Part shown: piece by piece, positions 10,909 to 22,574 of the stretch
How positions within the stretch are numbered: position 1 is the first letter of the stretch
How the letters are laid out: each line of letters starts with the position of its first letter
Source of the DNA: Chamaecrista fasciculata
Taxonomy: Eukaryota > Streptophyta > Magnoliopsida > Fabales > Fabaceae
Assembly (NCBI GenBank): GCA_003254925.1
Contig: QANZ01010003.1
Span: 1 to 64,000, forward strand
Length of the DNA stretch: 64,000 nt
Reading direction: 5' to 3'
Notes under the pieces: generated by a model
Databases searched by the model: none
Seen by the model: the letters and a program-made list of their open reading frames with translations, nothing else
Told to the model about the DNA's origin: nothing
Position numbers and translations under genes: made by a program

Positions 10909-13900
10909 TGGTATCAGAGACCTTGGTATATTCTAGAAAAAAGAAGATGGTGAATCGCGAAACAGAGGAGGTGCTAGATGGAGCTTCGAAAGTTCAAGAA
11001 TACTCTTGGGCTTTACATTCTTCTGATCAACCAGGGATGATTTTGGTTTCGACTCCGTTGGATAGTTCGAACTACTTGCCATGGAGTACAGCGATGCAGA
11101 TTGCATTAGGATCGAAAGAGAAAATGGGCTTCGTCGATGGAAGCTTGAAGATGCCGACGGATGCAGAAGGTTCGAAGGCTTGGAAGAAGGCAGATCAAAT
11201 GATCATGTCTTGGTTGTTGAATTCGATTTCCAAGAATATGAGGGAATCGTTTCTTTATTTTCCTAATTCGCAAGCTATATGGAGTGAATTAGAGAGGAGA
11301 TTTGGAGTTACTAGTGGACCGAAGTTGTTGCAGATACACAGAGAACTGAATTCCATTCAACAAGGTAATGATTCTATAACCTTGTATTATGGAAGATTAC
11401 ATAAATGTTGGGATGAATTGAGTCGATTGCAGCCATTACCGGTCTCTTCTTGTGGTACGCATGAGAAATTGTTGGCGATGCAGTCATCTGATCGATTGGT
11501 TCAGTTTGTAATGGGGTTGAATGAGTTTTATGAAGGGTTGGGTAATCAAATACTCAATATGGATCCACAGCCAGATGTAGCTCGAGCATATTCTATGGTG
11601 ATTCGTTCTGAGCAAGAGCGACATGCCAAATCTTCCTATGGTTCGAGTATTTCTGAAATTGGAGCTTTGGTACCAAAGACTTCGAAGTTAGGGGAAGATT
11701 GGAAGAAGAGGAAAGAATTCAAGAAGCAGTTGATGTGCGAACATTGTCATGCTTCTGGACACTTGAAGGATTCTTGCTTCAAGTTGGTGGGTTATCCGGA
11801 TTGGTTTAATGATTTAAAGAAAAATGCACAAGGCAAGAAGCAGGTTGCCAATCTTGCAGATTCTTCTTCTGATGAAGCTAAAGAGACAGCTACGCCAGAA
11901 TTTTCAGCCATGTTCTCACAATTTATGAAACAAGAAATGTCAAAGATGGTTAAGAATCAATCATCTTCTGAGGAATATGCTGGTGTTGTCACTTTGGGTG
12001 AGTTTGCAGGTAATGTATCTTTAAACTCTATAACCCATAATAGTGCAGTATGGATTATTGACATTGGTGCTTCGTGTCATATTTGTTTTGAAGAAAATTT
12101 ACTACATGATATTCATAATTTGTCTAAGCCTATTCTTGTGCATCTACCTAATGGTATGAAGTTGACTACTGTGAAGACAGGGAAAGTTTTTCTTAATAAG
12201 GATTTGGTTTTACAGAATGTTTTGTTCATTCTGTCCTTCAGATACAATTTATTATCGGTCAAGAGAGTGATTACAGATCATATTGCAGTGATGTTTGATA
12301 AGAATTCTTGTGTGATACAGGACCTGAAGACTAGAAAGAAGTTGGCTGTTGGCAGTACAGTGGGAAATCTGTACGTTTTGAAACAAGATTATTCTCAGGT
12401 TTCTCATTGTAATTTTGTTTCAGATAAGAGTAGTTCTAAGTCTGTAGTGTGGCATCAACGTTTAGGACATGCTCCAATAAATGTTCTTAAGCATACTTCA
12501 GTTTCTGTGTCAGATGTTTTTGATAGTTGTAGTGTTTGTCAGAAGGCAAAACAACAAAGGTTTTCTTTCCCGTCTAGTTCTTCTCGTGATGATAATCCTT
12601 TTGATTTAGTGCATTTGGATTTATGGGGACCTTATAAACACGAAAGCCTGAATAATGAAAGATATTTTTTGACAATTGTTGATGATCATACTCAGGCTAC
12701 TTGGACAATTTTACTTGCTGATAAAACTCAGGTTTTTCAGAAATTTTTGGCATTTTATACTATGATTCAAACTCAGTTTTCTATTAGAATTAAAGTTATT
12801 CGCACTGATAATGGAACTGAATTTGTGAATGAAAAGATGAGAAGTTTTTTGACCAAGATGGGGGTTTTACATCAGAGATCATGTACTTATACTCCACAAC
12901 AGAATGGGATAGTGGAGAGAAAGCATAAACATCTTCTTCAGGTAGCTAGAGCATTGATTTTTCAGTCTGGGTTACCTATTAAATTTTGGGGAGACAGTAT
13001 TTTGACTGCAACATTCATCATTAATCGATTGCCATCTGCTGTTTTAGGTTGGAAGTCACCATATGAGTTGTTATATAATAAACCTCCAGATTTTGACAGG
13101 ATGAGATCTTTTGGTTGCTTGTGTTTTGCTTCTAACACAATTCCATTGAAAGATAAGTTTGCACCAAGAGCTTTTAGGTGTGTTTTTCTCGGTTATGTGG
13201 CTGGACAGAATGCTTACAAAGTTTTTGATATGGAGAATGATAGGATTATGATTAGCCGTGATGTTATTTTTTATGAGGCTGAATTTCCTTTTTTGAATTC
13301 CACTGATTGTGTTGAATGTCCTTCTCCTTTTCCTTTTACAGATATTACTGATTCCCAAATACCTTTAATTCCTCAAATATCAGATACAGAACCGAACATT
13401 CCTATTTCACCAAACCTTCCTATTTCACCAAACCTTCCTATTTCTCCAAATCGACCAACACCAGAAAATAACCAAGCTGATTCTTCTTCTCAGTCGACAG
13501 AAGTTGAACCCACATCTACAAATATTAAATCCATTCCACAACCTACTCGAATTATGACCAGACCAACTAAACCACCAGCTTGGTTAGATGATTTTGTTTG
13601 TAATACTATTACTGATTCTGCTAATACCTATTCTTTGACAAATGTTGATTATTCTAAAGAATATGCAGCTTTTATGGCTAATGTTAGTTAGTTGAAAGAG
13701 CCTTATTCATATAAGGAAGCAGTTAAGCATGTTGAATGGCAAGAAGCTATGGAGAAAGAGCTTTCTGCCTTGGAAACTAATAATACTTGGGAGTTGACAA
13801 CACTTCCAGAAGGAAAGAAAGCAATAGGGTCTAAATGGGTGTTCAAGATTAAGATGAAGCCTGATGGAACTGTGGAGAGGTATAAGGCTAGGTTGGTAGC

Positions 13901-15232
13901 AAAATGCTACAACCAAGTAGGAGTGGACTATTTTGATAGTTTTTCACCAGTTGCAAAACAGGTAACAGTGAGATTAGTACTTGTCTTGAGTACTATTAAT
14001 AATTGGCCTTTGCATCAATTAGACATTAATAATGCATTCTTGCATGGTCATATACATGAAGATGTATTTTTAAAACCTCCTCAAGGATATTTGAAAGCAA
14101 AGTCTAATGAAGTTTGTAAATTGAAGAAGTCTTTGTATGGTTTGAAGCAAGCTTCAAGGGAATGGAATTCTGAGTTTACTACTAAATTACTTGATTATGG
14201 TTTTGTGCAGTCAGAAAATGATCACTGTCTGTTTGTGAAGCGCACTGCTGAAATTTTTCTGGTTTTGTTAGTTTATGTGTATGATGTGTTAATCACAGGA
14301 AGTTGTGAAAAGAGTATTATTGCTGTCAAGGATTATTTGCATAAGATTTTTACCATCAAAGATCTTGGCTATGCTAAATACTTCCTTGGTATTGAGATAG
14401 CAAGATCTTCAAAGGATACTTTCATTTCTCAGAAAAAGTATGTTCAAGATATTCTTAAGGACACTGGTTTGCAAGATTCTAAGAGTTCTTTTATTCCTAT
14501 GCATAGGAATCATAAGTTTGATGAAAGTTCTCCTTTATATGATGATGTGGAGGCTTATAGAAGATTAGTGGGAAGACTTTTATACTTAAATATGACACGT
14601 CCTGATATTTCTTTTTCTGTACAGCAGCTTAGTCAGCATGTGGCTGCTCCTACTCATTCTCATTGGGATAGTGCATTGCAAGTGATTCGTTATCTCAGGG
14701 GTACTTTAGATATGGGTTTATTTTATTCTGCAGAGGGTGTACCTGAGTTAATTTCTTACTGTGATTCAGATTGGGCATCATGCCCTACAACTAGAAGATC
14801 AATCACTGGGTATTGTGTTTCTTTTGCTGGTTCTTTAATATCATGGAAATCTAAAAAGCAGCTTACAGTTTCAAGGTCCTCATGTGAAGCAGAGTATAGA
14901 AGTATGGCGACTAGTGTGTGTGAATTGTTATGGATTTCATACCTATTAAAGGACCTTGCTGTCTCTATTACATATCCTATACCATTTTATTGTGATAATC
15001 AGGCTGCCATCCACATTTCATCGAATCCAGTGTTTCATGAGCGTACAAAACACATAGATATCGATTGTCATGTGACTAGGAAGCAGTATAAAGCTGGTTT
15101 TATCAAACTTCTGCATATATCCTCTCAACTACAGCTCGCAGACATCTTTACAAAGTCACTTTCTCAACCTCAGTTTGTTTTTATCAGAGGCAAGTTGGGA
15201 ATGGTTTGTAACCCTTCCAACTTGAGGGGGGA

Positions 15233-15473
15233 TGAAGAGTATACTAAGAGTAAAATGTAAATATAAAAAGTATACTGGGAGTGAAAATGTTCTGTTAGCA
15301 GTTTGTTATTTCTGTTTAAGAAGTCTGGTATTTTAGCTAAGTTTGTTAGGTTACTTCTCAGTGTATTTTATCTTTATAAATATCTGGGTTGTAATCCTCA
15401 TTTAATCATCAGAAATATAAGAGAGTTTCTAGACTTCACAGATCTATTTCTTTGTTTTTATATTCCTTGTTCA
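15233..15473 (+). repeat. 3' LTR of the copia element
   Basis: 241 bp, same length as the 5' LTR, directly after a G-rich polypurine tract and followed by the TGTTT target duplication. Confidence 0.95.
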
Positions 15474-15478
15474 TGTTT

Positions 15479-15685
15479 GTAATGCAACAAAATTCAAATC
15501 AATCCATTAAGGAAAAGATAAATACCGTTGATGGAGGACGAATAACGACGCATTATGTTCCTCATTTTTGAAGTGGAAAAAAAATTAGGGAAAGGCACGC
15601 CTTCAGTTTCTAAATTTCACATCTATATCTATATATCTATATATCTCTAAAAAACAATGTCTTCTTCTGTCAAGTGTCACTTTGA
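15479..15685. other. Flank between copia element and minisatellite
   Basis: Ordinary AT-rich DNA. A run of TCTATATA-type repeats lies at about 15620-15648. Such a sequence resembles the 5' start of many plant Helitrons (TCTATAT...), but the end cannot be fixed from this copy alone. Confidence 0.4.
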
Positions 15686-17000
15686 TAGAGAGTCAAGTGT
15701 CACTTTGGTAGAGTACATTGCTTTTAATTTTTTGATTTTGACCCCAAACTTTACATTAACTCTCAATTTCGTCCCTAAACTTTTTTTTCTTTCAACTTCG
15801 TCCCCAAACTTTACACAAGCTGTCAATTTCATCCTCAATCTTTTTTTGTTGTCAATTTTGTACTTTCTGATTTTGTGCCCAAACTTTACATTAACTCTCA
15901 ATTTTGTAACTTTACACAAGCTGTCAATTTCATCCTCAATCTTTTTTTGTTGTCAATTTTGTACTTTCTAATTTTGTCCCCAAACTTTACATTAACTCTC
16001 AATTTCGTCCTCAAACTTTTTTTTCTTTCAACTTTGTCCCCAAACTTTACACAAGCTGTCAATTTCATCCTCAATCTTTTTTTGTTGTCAATTTTGTACT
16101 TTCTGATTTTGTGCCCAAACTTTACATTAACTCTCAATTTTGTCCCCAAACTTTATACAAGCTGTCAATTTCATCCTCAATCTTTTTTTGTTGTCAAAAG
16201 TGAGCTAAGTGTCACTTTGGTAGAGTACATTGCTTTTAATTTTCTGATTTTGACCCCAAACTTTACATTAACTCTCAATTTCGTGCTCAAACTTTTTTTT
16301 CTTTCAACTTCGTCCCCAAACTTTACCCAAGCTGTCAATTTCATCCTCAATCTTTTTTTGTTGTCAATTTTGTACTTTCTAATTTTGTCCCCAAACTTTA
16401 CACAAGCTGTCAATTTCATCCTCAATCTTTTTTTGTTGTCAATTTTGTACTTTCTGATTTTGTCCCCAAACTTTACATTAACTCTCAATTTTGTCCCCAA
16501 ACTTTATACAAGCTGTCAATTTCATCCTCAATCTTTTTTTGTTGTCAAAAGTGAGCTAAGTGTCACTTTGGTAGAGTACATTGCTTTTAATTTTCTGATT
16601 TTGACCCCAAACTTTACATTAACTCTCAATTTCGTCCTCAAACTTTTTTTTCTTTCAACTTCGTCCCCAAACTTTACCCAAGCTGTCAATTTCATTCTCA
16701 ATCTTTTTTTGTTGTCAATTTTGTACTTTCTAATTTTGTCCCCAAACTTTACATTAACTCTCAATTTCGTCCCCAAACTTTTTTTTCTTTCAACTTCGTC
16801 CCCAAACTTTACACAAGTTGTCAATTTCATCCTCAATCTTTTTTTGTTGTCAATTTTGTACTTTCTGATTTTGTCCCCAAACTTTACATAAACTCTCAAT
16901 TTCGTCCCCAAATTTTTTTTTTCTTTCAACTTCGTCCCCAAACTTTACACAAGCTGTCAATTTCATCCTCAATCTTTTTTTTTTGTCAATTTTGTCCCCA
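15686..17000. repeat. Minisatellite with 135-bp period and higher-order units
   Basis: Tandem array of about 30-bp modules that share GTCCCCAAACTTT and CAATTTC cores. The full unit is about 135 bp (modules of about 31, 29, 31, 29 and 15 bp). A larger block starting with GTGAGCTAAGTGTCACTTTGG recurs at 16200 and 16551, a 351-bp higher-order period. Since 135 and 351 are multiples of three, frames stay open on both strands for long distances (up to 338 codons). These translations are repeats of one 45-residue hydrophobic unit and are not taken as genes. Confidence 0.9.
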
Positions 17001-17134
17001 TAAAGGACCTCACAGAAAGGGGATCTACATCACAGAAAGGTAAGTTTATTTTAAAATTGTGAATAATTTCAGGTATAACTGCAATATGTAAAATTGATAC
17101 TTTTTTCTTAAGATATAATCACTGTGATTTTTAG

Positions 17135-17232
17135 GCTGAGAACTCTTTCGAGGACGTAAGCAACAAAGTAGTGGCTAACTTTGGATGTGGTTGTGGTACT
17201 TTAGGTTTAGCAGCAGCTCTTCTTAGTGCAGA
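17135..17232 (+). pseudogene. Captured exon of a METTL5-like rRNA adenine methyltransferase
   Basis: A 98-bp segment flanked by intron-like borders (TTTTTAG before, GTGAGT after) translates to AENSFEDVSNKVVANFGCGC followed by GTLGLAAALLSAE. This matches the S-adenosylmethionine-binding exon of METTL5 (Arabidopsis At4g28830: ENSYGDITGKVVADFGCGCG). The family has Asp where this copy has Asn just before FGCGCG. None of the preceding or following METTL5 exons was recognised within about 1.5 kb on either side, including the NPPF catalytic exon. It is therefore most simply a gene fragment picked up with its intron edges, and it lies upstream of a Helitron-type end. Confidence 0.75.
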
Positions 17233-18537
17233 GTGAGTTGCTTTCTTCCTCTTCTTTTTTAACTTTGACATAATGCAATATAATTTTATATGAATCGAGT
17301 GCCAACTTTCTCCACTTATATATTATATTCTCTTAATTGTTGGTTGTTGATTGTAAAGTGTATATATTTTGCATATGATTCAGGATTTTGAGAATTGTTT
17401 AGTTGTTTTAGGTTGGGATTGAGATCATCAAGAATGAAAAAGGTAATTGTTCTTTTTATTGTCTGTTGTACTTTGGAATCAGTTAAAAGGATTAAAAAGT
17501 TTGTTGGTGAGTAAATCCTACTTGCTCTTTTTTTTTTGGGTTTGGTAGTCATATTAGGAAGCAATTCCCTTTATGTTTGCTGCAATCTGTGCTTTTTCTG
17601 AATTAGGAAGAGCTTCGTTATGGCTTTATTAGTTGGGATGTTGGCTGATCCAAAAGAGGATAGTGATAGAATATATAACTAAATTAAGTTTTATAATAGT
17701 TTCCTTTGTCTCTGCCTTCTTATATTTGTTTATATATACATGCCAACAGAAGCTGATGCAAACTTAACCTGCAAAACAGAGAAAAAAAAACCAAAAAGAA
17801 AAAGAAATATGTATTGTTACTATTGTTTGCTTTTTTTAAGCACTACTAATTATGATGGTACATCTTCTTTGTTTTATGCTTAAACCAAAACTGGCTTCAT
17901 CTTATCCAAATAAATGCACCTGCCAAAATTCTATTATCACAGTCATCTTTTTTTTTTCTGTCTTAAACCTTACCAGATCATAGACACGAAAATTGCACAC
18001 TGTTCTGTTGTGATTCCAGTAATAACAATAGGTTATGTGACTTTGAGATATATAATGTTTACCGGCTTATATATTTAAATGTCAACTTAGTTCTGAAATT
18101 TTCTTAGTTGAAACATTTTTTTTTGTACTCTAACTTCTGCAGGATTGTTAGAACCAAAAGATCACAAATACTTTTGCAGTTTCTTTTGGACTGTAATGAT
18201 ATTAAGTTGTGTAGTACCTATAATGTAATTCAACTTCCAAGCCTATGAAGATATAGTTGCTTATTCGCATTCTGTTCCAACTTCCAAGCCTATGCAATTC
18301 AAGCAACTCACTACCCTTTTTTTTTTTTGTCCAAGTAGTATCACTCTTTTAATAGGCATTATCTTTTAATTTGGGAATGGTGTAATGTAGGATTTTGAGT
18401 TATTTGAACCTTTCTCTATATAGAGACATCGTTGATACCCATGTATCATAGTTGCAAAAGTAATGTCATCAAATTAGGCACAATCTTTCTCATTAGCAAT
18501 ACAATTTCAACAAAAAGAAAAAAATTAAAAAAAAAAC
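17233..18537. other. Non-coding DNA between METTL5 fragment and Helitron end
   Basis: AT-rich DNA with short poly-T and poly-A runs and no convincing ORF. It may be intron carried along with the METTL5 exon, plus Helitron body. Confidence 0.4.
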
Positions 18538-18567
18538 ACCCGTGCGAAGGCACGGGTACCATACTAG
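18538..18567 (+). mobile_element. Helitron-type 3' terminus (hairpin plus CTAG)
   Basis: A perfect 8-bp stem (ACCCGTGC at 18538-18545, GCACGGGT at 18550-18557, loop GAAG) is followed six bases later by CTAG at 18564-18567 and then T. Helitrons end in a short GC-rich hairpin about ten bases before CTRR and insert between A and T. The 5' end is not fixed; a TC start around 15.62-15.65 kb would make a ~2.9-kb non-autonomous element that includes the minisatellite and METTL5 exon. Confidence 0.65.
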
Positions 18568-19922
18568 TCACTGTAATTTTGTTTTCACAGGGAATATTTG
18601 ATTTGATTTGATTCCTTAATTTGCACATCCCGAAGGTAAAATATATTCCAATATATTTTTTTTATTAATGCCCATATTCATTAAAATTCTCTTAAAATAT
18701 AAATACGTGCAATGTAAAGCTGTAATCTTTGTAGATATCAAAAGTTGTGCAATTTAATTAGCCATCTATATTTAAAATGGCTACATATATATGGTATGAC
18801 GACGACAAATTTAGAAAATTAATATTTGAAATACCCAACTAGCTATTAAAACATCACTATGAAGTACTACATTTTATTTTAAAAGAATTTTTTTTTTGGC
18901 CTGATTAAAAGAATACTTATATACAAATTACAAAACGATAGATAAACCTTAAGAAAAAATAAAACAAGCTATTTGCCTATTTGTTTTTCATTTTCAACAC
19001 CAACAATGTTGTTCGCTTCCGTACTAGAATCTCAAACCAAAACCTTGGAATCCGGTGTTTCAAATATTACATGAACTATTTTAATAAAGACAGACCAACG
19101 ATTTTCTTCTAAAACAAAAAATAAAATTTACAACGACCCTATAGAAGAACAAGCACCAACTCTTATCCTACTCCATTTTTTCTTCGTTGAGGGTGGCGAA
19201 AGACATAAAGAACTAACTGTACAGCATATCATACACCACAATAATACATAATTAGAAAAAAAAAATAAAAAGCCTAGGCCTCCACGGGGACTATTCACTA
19301 TGTACAACATTATATACAATATAACCCTGCCTTTGATCACCACCAGAAAGGGCACCACCTGAGACAAGAACAGATAGAAGTTATAATAATCAAGCCACAA
19401 TCAGCTTCAGACAGTAATGGTTGGTCACAAACCAAAAAGTAATCTAAATTTACTCTAAATCCTTGAGTTTCTAACAAGGATAAGACTTGTATTAAAATTT
19501 CAAACATTTACAATCAAATTCTTCAATAAAGTATTAATAATAGATAGTTTTCACGTATCAACACTATGTGATTAAATATTTCAAGAACTTTTTTGCAGAA
19601 CTTATCACAAATACCTAAAACACTACACAAAAATTTGATCCTTTAAAGAAAACCCCCACTCAGTCAAACTGGAGGAATACCCACATCTTGATCTTTCTTT
19701 TAGTTCATAGCATTTTAGTGGGCATGCCTTTCTTCAAGGATCACTGAAGCAATTTCAAGTTTCAACTTTGGCGGGTTCCACAGAATTAGTGAATTTTCAT
19801 ACATGCTAATAGGGAAAAGAGACAAAAGAAAAATAAAAGAAATAACAATAACTTGGGACAGATTATCATTCTCTATAACATGTTATTTCATAGAAGATCT
19901 ATATTTTTATGCTATTAAAGGG
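18568..19922. other. Intergenic DNA, no gene seen
   Basis: AT-rich DNA with many short poly-A/T tracts. No reading frame resembles a known protein and no terminal repeats were recognised. Confidence 0.4.
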
Positions 19923-20258
19923 ATGGTGGTGACGTCTCTGAACTTGTTACCTTGCGGAAGATACGGATCCATGGCACAGGCCCAATGATGCAAAAGCTTG
20001 GATGGTTGGAAGATTGTTAATGAGTCTGTTTGGGATAGTATAAAAGATACCAATTGTTTAGGGATAGGTATGATGAATTTGATACCTGCAAAAGATGAGA
20101 TTACTCCTCTTGGGGAAAACAGATATGCATGGGGTATTGTGCTTGGCCTTATTTGTTTCCTCACACTTTTCCCTAATGGTGGAGGCACATTCAACACTTC
20201 ATTCCTTAGTGGTCCATTTTTGAATGATCTGTTTGGTCATTGGTATATTATTTTGTAA
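19923..20258 (+). pseudogene. Fragment of EGY3-like chloroplast membrane metalloprotease homolog
   Basis: Two blocks match plant EGY3 (M50/S2P-like chloroplast membrane protein). The first is VVTSLNLLPCGRY at 19923-19970, the NxxPxGR transmembrane motif region. The second is PAKDEITPLGENRYAWGIVL (from about 20085) running on to LICFLTLFPNGGGTFNTSFL and GPFLNDLF, the family's C-terminus. Between them the expected GGRIAQAMFGRS and two membrane segments are missing and replaced by unrelated sequence, and an in-frame stop lies at 19986-19988. The N-terminal two-thirds is absent. It is a dead fragment of a host gene; a functional EGY3 should exist elsewhere in the genome. Confidence 0.8.
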
Positions 20259-20260
20259 AA

Positions 20261-20744
20261 TTGTATTTATGTATTTCACATCTCTGTTAAAACGTCTGTA
20301 ATTATATGTATATAATCTTTCTAAATTTTCTTTGTAGAGCAGCAATCTTTAGGAGTTGCACTATCACTAACTAAACAAGAAAAACAGCAAAATTTTGTTT
20401 AATGGAAGAAATGGTTGAATAGAGTACATGCTTGGAAATTTTTTTATTAAAATTTAAATGGATTACCATTAATTATTATTAGATTGACATATCCATTTAG
20501 TAAATTGATTTTGTAATTGTGAATGAAAATTGATTTTGAGTTTTTGTTTAAATGTAGTAGTTGGTGATGAGTCTCATTATGCACATGCTTATTGGATAAA
20601 AAATTCTAACTCACCCTTGAAGAGTAACTTTTTGGTAATAAACGAGTTCAAATATGTTAAAGGAAAGTCAAATAATAAATGAAGATTTCATAATTAATAA
20701 AATAGACGGAGAATAAATCATAAATATTGTTGAATTAAGGGGTG
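20261..20744. other. Intergenic DNA, no gene seen
   Basis: AT-rich, no recognised features up to the solo LTR target duplication. Confidence 0.4.
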
Positions 20745-20749
20745 AATTG

Positions 20750-21349
20750 TGTTGGATATTATTATAAAATAATAATTATTAAAATTGAAACCCGTTTTAA
20801 TCAAATGAATGTTGCTCTTTAATTGATATGAAATGTCAGTTTTAAAAGCATTGGTGAATGACGGTTTTAAAATCATTGTGAAAGGCATTTAATATATATA
20901 TAACATTCTAACTGTGGCAAATGAATGCAAATTAAATCGTGTAACTCTTGAGTGTCCAACGGATTGCTAGCTTTGTATATACATATATGTGTGTTTGGAG
21001 TTTTAAAAAGAAGTAGTGAGAACGAAAAAAAACAAAAAAAAAGTGTAAAGTGAGAGCAAAACACTTGTGTCTTTGGGTAGAGAAAAAGTGTGGGAGTAGA
21101 GTCCTGTCTACTTCTTTGTGTAGAAGTTGTAGACTCAAAAAGGCGAGTATTTGGCCGTTGTATCCTGGGGGTGACGCGTCCGTGTACCACTACACCGGGG
21201 TTATAGACAAAGTTTCTACCCGTGGAGGGCGTGAATTACCTTAAAGAAAGCGAGATATCCGTGCCTCGGCCAAATACCACGCAGTCCGTCTTTACTAATA
21301 TTTTTATTTCTTGTCTATTTTTTCCTTATTTTCTCTTGTAGTCCCAACA
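20750..21349 (+). repeat. Solo LTR of an LTR retrotransposon
   Basis: A 600-bp segment beginning TGTTGG and ending CCAACA, so it has matched TG...CA inverted ends. It is bounded by a perfect 5-bp duplication AATTG (20745-20749 and 21350-21354). The right third is GC-richer and looks like transcribed leader. No internal region is present, so this is the product of LTR-LTR recombination. The superfamily cannot be assigned safely; copia is a guess. Confidence 0.85.
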
Positions 21350-21354
21350 AATTG

Positions 21355-21737
21355 AGTGCATAAAGTTATAATATATCGTGAGGATTAAAACTATACCAAC
21401 TGTTTTGTCAACAAAATGTTTATTATTATGTTTAGTGTCTATTAGAGAAGAAATCATCTTCACATATGTAAATACCATCGACTTCGCCATAATAAAGACA
21501 CAAAAACAAGAGCGGATTGAAAGATCTAAAAACTAAAACACATAAACACGGAGAAAACACTACCAATAAAGAGGACAAAATTAGATTTGAATAAACAACT
21601 ACCTAACAATAGAGATGGGTCAAGATCTAAAATTATTTAAACAAGGAGATGGAAAGAAAAAGGAGAAAGAGGAGAGGTACCACTGCAGGAGAAGCGCTTT
21701 AGATTGACTGCTAGAGATGGCAAAAGAGACCTGATGG
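21355..21737. other. Intergenic DNA, no gene seen
   Basis: A-rich non-coding DNA without recognised features. Confidence 0.35.
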
Positions 21738-21894
21738 ATGGTCGCTATTAATTTTTTTTAACAGCGTTTGTTTCACAAATGGAAGCTATTATTTTTTTAG
21801 CATCGGTTGTTTAGGGAATGGTCGCTATTTTTTTTTAGCAACGGTTATATCACAAATGGTCGCTATTATTTTTTTTAGCATTGGTTGTTTAGGG
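21738..21894. repeat. Four ~40-bp direct repeats, alternating two types
   Basis: Units starting ATGGTCGCTATT (or ATGGAAGCTATT) contain a T run and then AGCAACGG-like sequence. They end alternately in CACAA and TTTAGGGA, making an 80-bp dimer repeated twice. Such motifs resemble subterminal repeats of CACTA or similar DNA transposons, but no CACTA terminus was found. Confidence 0.55.
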
Positions 21895-22574
21895 AAAATT
21901 TTGACCATAAAGCTTTGTACTGAATCGAGAAACATTTTTTATTTTTTCCAAATTTTGGGCGTGTTTGATTCTATTTTTGAAAAACAATTTTCTATTTTAA
22001 AAAATAAAAAATACACATTATTTTTTGTTTTCAAAATCAAAAAACTGTTTTGAAAAAAAAACAATGTGTATTTTTTATTTATAGCTATCAACTTTATATA
22101 ACAATAAAATATATTTGTAAATTTATAATTTTATTGTCCTACATAAATAAAATATAAAAAAGTTACAACATTAATAATTATTACATTAGTAAAAATGAAA
22201 AAAAAATGAGTTTTTTTTCTTTGTTTTAATAGGTTTATAATATTTTCTATTGAGTTTCATATTACTTTTATGCATTTGGCCCACAAAACAAACAAAAAAA
22301 AACTAAAAAAAGAAAAAGAATTTTTCATTGAAAATAGTGACTTGACCGCTTTTCTAAAAACCGCTCCGGGTCACGTTTCAACCCGGGCCAATCCGGTTCG
22401 AAGCGATTTTGGACAATTTAAAGCGATCCAATGATTCAAACTGAGCTGCCTTTAATCTTAGTTGGACCAATTCGACCCTCCAATCCGGTTTCATAACATT
22501 GTGTATTTGACGCCTTATCTTAATTAAGCAAAATCTTGCTCATTGTGAATTTTCAATTTCAATCTCTTATTAAT
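21895..22574. other. AT-rich DNA with an imperfect palindrome
   Basis: About 21970-22080 holds an imperfect inverted repeat built around AATACACATT and AATGTGTATT. About 22350-22500 is GC-richer (ACCCGGGCCAATCCGGTTCG). No gene seen. Confidence 0.35.

Larger units (their letters stand above)
10668..15473 (+). mobile_element. Ty1/copia LTR retrotransposon, nearly whole
   Basis: A fossil element of 4.8 kb flanked by a perfect 5-bp target duplication TGTTT (10663-10667 and 15474-15478). It has 241-bp LTRs at each end, a primer-binding site TGGTATCAGAG right after the 5' LTR (initiator Met tRNA type) and a polypurine tract ending at 15232. The order of parts is gag with a CCHC zinc knuckle (about 10.95-11.9 kb), protease (about 12.05 kb), GAG-pre-integrase and integrase (about 12.4-13.3 kb), then copia-type reverse transcriptase and RNase H (about 13.7-15.2 kb). 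Integrase before reverse transcriptase is the copia order. It looks close to whole, with about one break in the coding region. The LTRs differ at roughly five positions, which suggests insertion within about the last million years. It sits 280 bp downstream of TyrRS copy 2. Confidence 0.95.

Noticed and set aside
15875-16891. 338-codon + strand frame, and opposing - strand frames
   Set aside because: Pure translation of the 135-bp minisatellite; the same 45 residues repeat and both strands are open for the same arithmetic reason.
17034-17040. GAAAG/GTAAG as donor of a preceding METTL5 exon
   Set aside because: The bases before it do not encode the expected PHIASRMLFT segment.
18240-18300. 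Duplicated AACTTCCAAGCCTATG phrase as a repeat element
   Set aside because: Only one short doublet; too small to interpret.
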